Below are positions 32,630 through 36,691 of a stretch of DNA of 36,691 nt, in pieces. Both the position numbers and the translations under genes were made by a program. Under the pieces are notes generated by a model. That model searched no databases, was not told the origin of the DNA, and saw only the letters and a program-made list of their open reading frames with translations. This stretch comes from Clostridia bacterium (GTDB taxonomy: Bacteria > Bacillota > Clostridia > Oscillospirales > RGIG8002): positions 1-36,691 of the forward strand of contig JAFZXI010000079.1 of the NCBI GenBank assembly GCA_017616855.1. Reading direction: 5' to 3'. How positions within the stretch are numbered: the stretch's first letter is position 1; the number at the start of each line of letters is the position of its first letter.

Positions 32630-33562
32630 ATGGAGTTCAACCACTATTCCGTACTGTTGAACGAATCCATCGAGCTGCTGAACGTCAAACCCGACGGAGT
32701 TTACGTCGATCTGACGACCGGTGGCGGCGGCCATTCGCTTGCGATTGCCGAACGCCTCGGGGAAAGCGGCAGACTGATATGCTTTGACCGTGACGCCGAC
32801 GCTTTGGACGCAGCGAAAGCGCGTTTGAAGGATCACGCCGGCAAGATCACGTTCATCAGAAGAAACTTCGGAGAGGCCGCGGAAGTCATTTCGGGAATGG
32901 GTGTCCGGGCTGACGGCGTTATTGCCGATCTGGGAATCTCCTCCTTTCAGATCGACAATACCGCCCGCGGCTTCTCTTATGCTTCTGATTCGCCGCTTGA
33001 CATGCGCATGGACAACAGCCGGGGCGTGACGGCGGAGGAGCTGGTGAACGAAGCCGACGAAAAGACGCTCGCGCATATAATCGGCGTCTACGGAGAAGAG
33101 AAGTTCGCTTCCCGCATCGCGCGCTTCATCTGCGAGGAGCGGAAAAGAGAAAGAATCAAAACGGCAGGACAACTGACCGAGATTATAAAGAAAGCGATCC
33201 CCGCCGCCGCGAGAAGGACCGGCGGCAACCCCGCGAAGCGGACGTTTCAGGCGCTCCGCATCGAAGTTAACGACGAGCTCGGCGAACTGAAGCGTCTGAT
33301 GGGCAGCTTCTGCGATATGCTGAACGTCGGCGGAAGGATAGCGGTCATCTCCTTCCACTCGCTTGAAGACCGCATCGTCAAGCAGTCCTTCGCGGAGCTG
33401 GCGCGCACCTGCACCTGTCCGCCGGACCTTCCGATATGCGTATGCGGCACCGTGCCGAAGGTCAGGGTGCTGACGAAAAAACCGATCCTCCCGTCCGAAA
33501 GGGAACTGAATGAAAACAAACGCTCGCACAGCGCGAAGCTGCGCGCGGCTGAAAGGATATGA
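32630..33562 (+). CDS. rsmH: 16S rRNA (cytosine(1402)-N4)-methyltransferase RsmH
   Basis: 310 aa, normal length. It methylates N4 of C1402 in the 16S rRNA P site with SAM. HYSVLLNESIELL opens the protein, DLTTGGGGHS is the SAM-binding loop, FDRDADAL binds the ribose, and GVIADLGISSFQID, NPAKRTFQALRIEVN and VISFHSLEDRIVKQ are signature blocks. The C-terminus has the usual KKPILPSERELNENKRSHSAKLRAAER. It sits 3 nt after mraZ and overlaps the ATG of the next frame. Confidence 0.97.
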   Translation: MEFNHYSVLLNESIELLNVKPDGVYVDLTTGGGGHSLAIAERLGESGRLICFDRDADALDAAKARLKDHAGKITFIRRNFGEAAEVISGMGVRADGVIADLGISSFQIDNTARGFSYASDSPLDMRMDNSRGVTAEELVNEADEKTLAHIIGVYGEEKFASRIARFICEERKRERIKTAGQLTEIIKKAIPAAARRTGGNPAKRTFQALRIEVNDELGELKRLMGSFCDMLNVGGRIAVISFHSLEDRIVKQSFAELARTCTCPPDLPICVCGTVPKVRVLTKKPILPSERELNENKRSHSAKLRAAERI

Positions 33563-33564
33563 CC

Positions 33565-33969
33565 ATGGTAAGAGAAAACCTCGCCTACGACTTTTCCAGA
33601 TTTGAGGAGCGCAAACCGAGCGAACACGCCGTTCAGCTCAAGCTTGTGGAAAAGAAAAAGAACAGCAACAAAGCGATGGCAAAGTCCGTGTGGGCGAACC
33701 TTGCCGTGTTCGCCGTTATCGCGGCATTCGTCGTAGGCCTGCTTTTCTCGTATATGCGCTCAAACGAGCTTTCCTCCGAGATTAAAGCGGCGGAAAGACG
33801 CAACCGTGAGCTCAGCGCGCAGAACACTCTGCTGCAGGTCGAGATCGATCAGACGTTCTCGATGAAGAAGGTCAGCGAGCTTGCCGAGAGCTACGGAATG
33901 GTCAAAGCCGAAAAGTATCAATATAAGTATTTCTCCGTCGCGGAAGGCGACAAGGTTTCTGCCGACTGA
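33565..33969 (+). CDS. ftsL: FtsL-like septum protein
   Basis: 134 aa. A small bitopic membrane protein with the FtsL/DivIC architecture: cytoplasmic basic N-terminus, one membrane segment (about residues 44-66, LAVFAVIAAFVVGLLF) and an extracellular coiled coil (SSEIKAAERRNRELSAQNTLLQVEI). Sequence similarity in this family is low, so the call rests on topology and on position between rsmH and the penicillin-binding protein. Two ATGs exist: 33559 overlaps the rsmH stop but lies 1 nt from AAAGGA, while 33565 is 7 nt from it and is preferred. Confidence 0.8.
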   Translation: MVRENLAYDFSRFEERKPSEHAVQLKLVEKKKNSNKAMAKSVWANLAVFAVIAAFVVGLLFSYMRSNELSSEIKAAERRNRELSAQNTLLQVEIDQTFSMKKVSELAESYGMVKAEKYQYKYFSVAEGDKVSAD

Positions 33970-34158
33970 TCCGTGCCGCGCACTGTTGCTGCGGCGTTGA
34001 ACAGTAGCATTCGAAATTGCGGGTTGTGAGGGGTGTCAAAACCGTTCCGAGCCGCATTTTTTCGATATATCGGGGCATTTTTTGCGCCGGAGTAATAGTC
34101 GCAAAAGTGCCGAAATATTATGATTTGAAAGCGGATTTTTCAGTTTCGGGAGAGTATT

Positions 34159-36372
34159 ATGGCTAAAAAACCGAGCAAGCGAATGGGTATGCGCGCCACG
34201 GCAGTGGCGCTTATAATCGCTGTGCTCGGTTCGCTTGCTCTTACGGGGGTTTTGGCGAAAGCGCAGCTCATCGACCACGATTTCTACAGCAAAAAAGCGC
34301 TTGAGCAGCAGACGACCGATACCACCATCAGCGCCAAGCGCGGAAGCATTCTCGACGCAAACGGCGTCGTGCTCGCGCAGAGCGCGACGGTATGGGATAT
34401 AATCCTCAACCCGAGCGACATCAAAAACGACGAAACGCGCGCGCTCGTCGCCACCGGACTTTCTGAGATACTCGAGCTCGACTACGACACCGTCTATAAG
34501 CAGACGCAGAAGAAAAACAAATACGAGCGCGTTAAGCGCCGCGTCGAGAAGGCGGACACGGATAAGGTCAGAGAGTTTGTTTCCGAAAAGGGCATAACCT
34601 GCATCACTTTTGAAGAAAATACCAAGAGATACTATCCTTACGGCAACTTCGCCTCGCATATCCTCGGCTTCACCGGCGCGGATAATCAGGGTCTTGAAGG
34701 CGTGGAGGCGTATTACGACGGCTACCTGCGCGGCACGGACGGCAGGGTGATGTCCTCGCGCAATACGCTGACTGGCGAGTTGACGAGCAAATACGAGACA
34801 CGCATCGAGCCGATCAACGGCTACGACCTCTACCTCACGATAAACCAGGGCGTGCAGAACTTCTGCGAAAAGCATCTTAAGTGGGGCGTTGAACGCGCGA
34901 GAGCGTCCGAGGGCGGCTCGGTCATCGTTATGGACGTAAAGACCGGCGCGGTGCTCGGCATGGCGGTATATCCGGATTACGACCCCAACTCTCCTTACGA
35001 GATAACCGACGAGAGCGTGCTTGAGGAATTGAGCAAGCTCACCGGCGACGAATACGACGACCTGCGCCGCAGGACGCTCACGGAGATGTGGAACAACAAA
35101 GCCGTAACGTCGACGTACGATCCCGGTTCGGTCTTCAAGATGTTCACGATGTCGATGGCGCTTGAGGAAGGCGTCGTCAACCTGAACTCGACCTTCTACT
35201 GCAGCGGCGGAGTCACCGTCGCGGACCGCCATATCGGCTGCTGGTACACCGCCGGACACGGTTCCGAAACGCTGACGCAGATACTCGAGAACTCGTGCAA
35301 CCCGGGCTTCATAAAAGTCAGCGGACTGCTCGGCGTTACGAAGTTCTGCGAATACGCAAAGGCGTTCGGCTTCCTCGGTAAAACGGGGATAGATATTTCC
35401 GGCGAAAGCGCCGGCGTCTTCTTCGATCCGAAGACGATGGGCCCCGTCGAGCTCGCGGTCGCGTCCTTCGGTCAGACCTTCACGGTGTCGCCCCTGCAGG
35501 TGATAACCGCGATGTGCGCCGTCGCCAACGGCGGCTACCTCGTCAAGCCGCACATTCTCAACAAAGTCGTCGATGCCGACGGCAAAACGATAGAAGCCGC
35601 GCAGACGGTCGTCAGGCGCCAGGTCATTTCCAACGAGACCTCAAAAACGGTCTGCAAGATGCTCGAATCCGTCGTCACCAACGGCACCGGCAAAAACGCC
35701 TACGTCGCGGGCTACCGCGTCGGCGGAAAAACCGGCACAAGCCAGAAGATCCAGAAGCAGAACGAAACCGGCAGAGACGACCTCCGTATCGCGTCCTTCG
35801 CCGCTATCGCGCCCGCGGACGATCCTCAGATAGCGATCCTCGTCATGATCGACGAGCCGAACACCGCGAACCGCGGCGGCTCCGCCTGCGCCGCGCCGGT
35901 CGTCGCGAAGATCCTCGAGGACGCGCTTCCTTATCTCGGCATCGAACCGTCTTATACGGAAAAAGAACTGGCGAAGCTCGACAAAACCGTGCCGGACACT
36001 ATCGGCTTTACCGTTTCTGAGGCGAAAAAGAGCGTGACGGACGCCGGCTTCAGCTGCAAGGTGCTCGGCGAAGGCGAGCGCGTCATCGAGCAGATGCCGC
36101 GCCAGGGCGATACGATTCCCGCCAAGGGACAGGTAATCCTTGTGACCGACGGCGCGGAGCTTGAAACAGTCAAGGTGCCTGACCTTACCGGAATGACCTC
36201 GCGCGAAGCGAACAGCGCTTTGACGAACGCCGGCCTGAACATACGAATAAAAGGCACCGACGTCAACAAGAGCGGCACGACGGTCAATACCCAGAGCATC
36301 GCCGCCGGAACTGAAGTGCCTATGGGCACGGTAATCAGCGTAACATTCCTGCACTACGATCAGGTGCAATAG
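34159..36372 (+). CDS. Class B penicillin-binding protein (SpoVD/FtsI type) with two PASTA domains
   Basis: 737 aa. A D,D-transpeptidase that crosslinks peptidoglycan at the septum or spore cortex. The N-terminal membrane segment spans about 13-34. The dimerisation domain starts at RGSILDANGVVLA. Transpeptidase motifs are Ser324 in PGSVFK (SxxK), S379-C380-N381 (SxN) and K524-T525-G526-T527-S528. Two C-terminal PASTA domains (about 608-668 and 672-735, VPDLTGMTSREANSAL) resemble SpoVD and PBP2 of Clostridia. GGGAGAG precedes the ATG. A gap of 189 nt without a recognised gene or clear element separates it from ftsL. Whether it serves division or sporulation cannot be settled here. Confidence 0.95.
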   Translation: MAKKPSKRMGMRATAVALIIAVLGSLALTGVLAKAQLIDHDFYSKKALEQQTTDTTISAKRGSILDANGVVLAQSATVWDIILNPSDIKNDETRALVATGLSEILELDYDTVYKQTQKKNKYERVKRRVEKADTDKVREFVSEKGITCITFEENTKRYYPYGNFASHILGFTGADNQGLEGVEAYYDGYLRGTDGRVMSSRNTLTGELTSKYETRIEPINGYDLYLTINQGVQNFCEKHLKWGVERARASEGGSVIVMDVKTGAVLGMAVYPDYDPNSPYEITDESVLEELSKLTGDEYDDLRRRTLTEMWNNKAVTSTYDPGSVFKMFTMSMALEEGVVNLNSTFYCSGGVTVADRHIGCWYTAGHGSETLTQILENSCNPGFIKVSGLLGVTKFCEYAKAFGFLGKTGIDISGESAGVFFDPKTMGPVELAVASFGQTFTVSPLQVITAMCAVANGGYLVKPHILNKVVDADGKTIEAAQTVVRRQVISNETSKTVCKMLESVVTNGTGKNAYVAGYRVGGKTGTSQKIQKQNETGRDDLRIASFAAIAPADDPQIAILVMIDEPNTANRGGSACAAPVVAKILEDALPYLGIEPSYTEKELAKLDKTVPDTIGFTVSEAKKSVTDAGFSCKVLGEGERVIEQMPRQGDTIPAKGQVILVTDGAELETVKVPDLTGMTSREANSALTNAGLNIRIKGTDVNKSGTTVNTQSIAAGTEVPMGTVISVTFLHYDQVQ

Positions 36373-36395
36373 CAAATACTTCGGGAGACTTGCAA

Positions 36396-36691
36396 ATGAC
36401 TATCAGGGAACTACTCAACGGAATCAAATACGAAGCGAACGTCGATCTCGACGTTGATATAACCGACGTAACCGCGGATTCGCGCAAGGTCGCGCCGGGC
36501 AGTGTTTTCGTCTGCGTAAGCGGAACGCGCGTGGACGCGCACGTCTTCGCCGCGGACGCGAGAAAAGCCGGCGCCGTCGCCGTCATAGGCGAGCGCGACA
36601 CCGGCGACGGAAGCGTAAACGTTCTCGTCGAAAACTGCCGCAAAGCTTACGCGGCAGTATGCTCAAACTTCTACGGCAGACCGCAGAAGGA
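36396..36691 (+). CDS. murE: UDP-MurNAc-tripeptide synthetase MurE, N-terminal part (cut by window edge)
   Basis: 98 codons are visible and open to the window end. The start MTIRELLNGIKYEANVDL and the block ITDVTADSRKVAPGSVFVCV match the MurE N-terminal UDP-binding domain (DSR.V..G..F). VVENCRKAYA-like VLVENCRKAYAAVCSNFYGRP also fits MurE. It would add the third residue, normally meso-diaminopimelate or lysine, to UDP-MurNAc-L-Ala-D-Glu, but the specificity motif lies outside the window. It starts 24 nt after the PBP stop with CGGGAGA upstream. Confidence 0.9.
   Translation, partial: MTIRELLNGIKYEANVDLDVDITDVTADSRKVAPGSVFVCVSGTRVDAHVFAADARKAGAVAVIGERDTGDGSVNVLVENCRKAYAAVCSNFYGRPQK

Overview
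The window looks like chromosome from an anaerobic, moderately GC-rich member of the Clostridia (Firmicutes), probably an uncultured gut or rumen Oscillospirales-type bacterium. This rests on gene content: dockerin-bearing secreted esterases, a four-gene [FeFe]-hydrogenase operon, a YlmC/YmxH sporulation-type gene, a PASTA-bearing SpoVD/PBP2-type transpeptidase, and the mraZ-rsmH-ftsL-pbp-murE order. No tRNA, rRNA, CRISPR array or transposase was seen. Taxonomy is inference only.

Layout. Positions 1-540 are non-coding and packed with short direct and inverted repeats. Positions 598-13478 hold two transcription units for three very large secreted repeat proteins (1966, 1335 and 622 aa). Each unit starts with an almost identical promoter that runs into the same 12-bp palindrome. 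Each then has a leader of about 330-370 nt containing a 40-44 codon ORF that ends on or next to the start of the big gene. Positions 13570-18570 are housekeeping and envelope genes: UDP-GlcNAc 2-epimerase, a membrane HtrA protease, YchF, a membrane acyltransferase-like protein and a YlmC-like protein. Positions 18640-21504 hold rpsB and tsf with structured RNA elements, then a HAD phosphatase. Positions 21501-26047 carry three paralogous secreted SGNH hydrolases with N-terminal dockerins. Next come a second HtrA protease (26202-27509) and, on the minus strand, a NuoE / [2Fe-2S] / NuoF / HydA operon (31811 down to 27570). From 32111 to the right edge runs the start of the division and cell-wall cluster, led by a promoter with a likely MraZ operator and ending in a truncated murE.

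How the genes work together. The big repeat proteins are probably an extracellular adhesin or matrix system under one shared regulatory signal. They show no recognisable anchor (no LPXTG, SLH or C-terminal membrane segment). The dockerin esterases imply a cellulosome-like scaffold encoded elsewhere. The hydrogenase operon fits fermentative disposal of NADH and ferredoxin electrons. The best candidate for something undescribed is the duplicated regulatory architecture in front of the giant proteins: shared promoter, shared palindrome, long leader and a terminal small ORF. Within the window it is seen only at these two loci.
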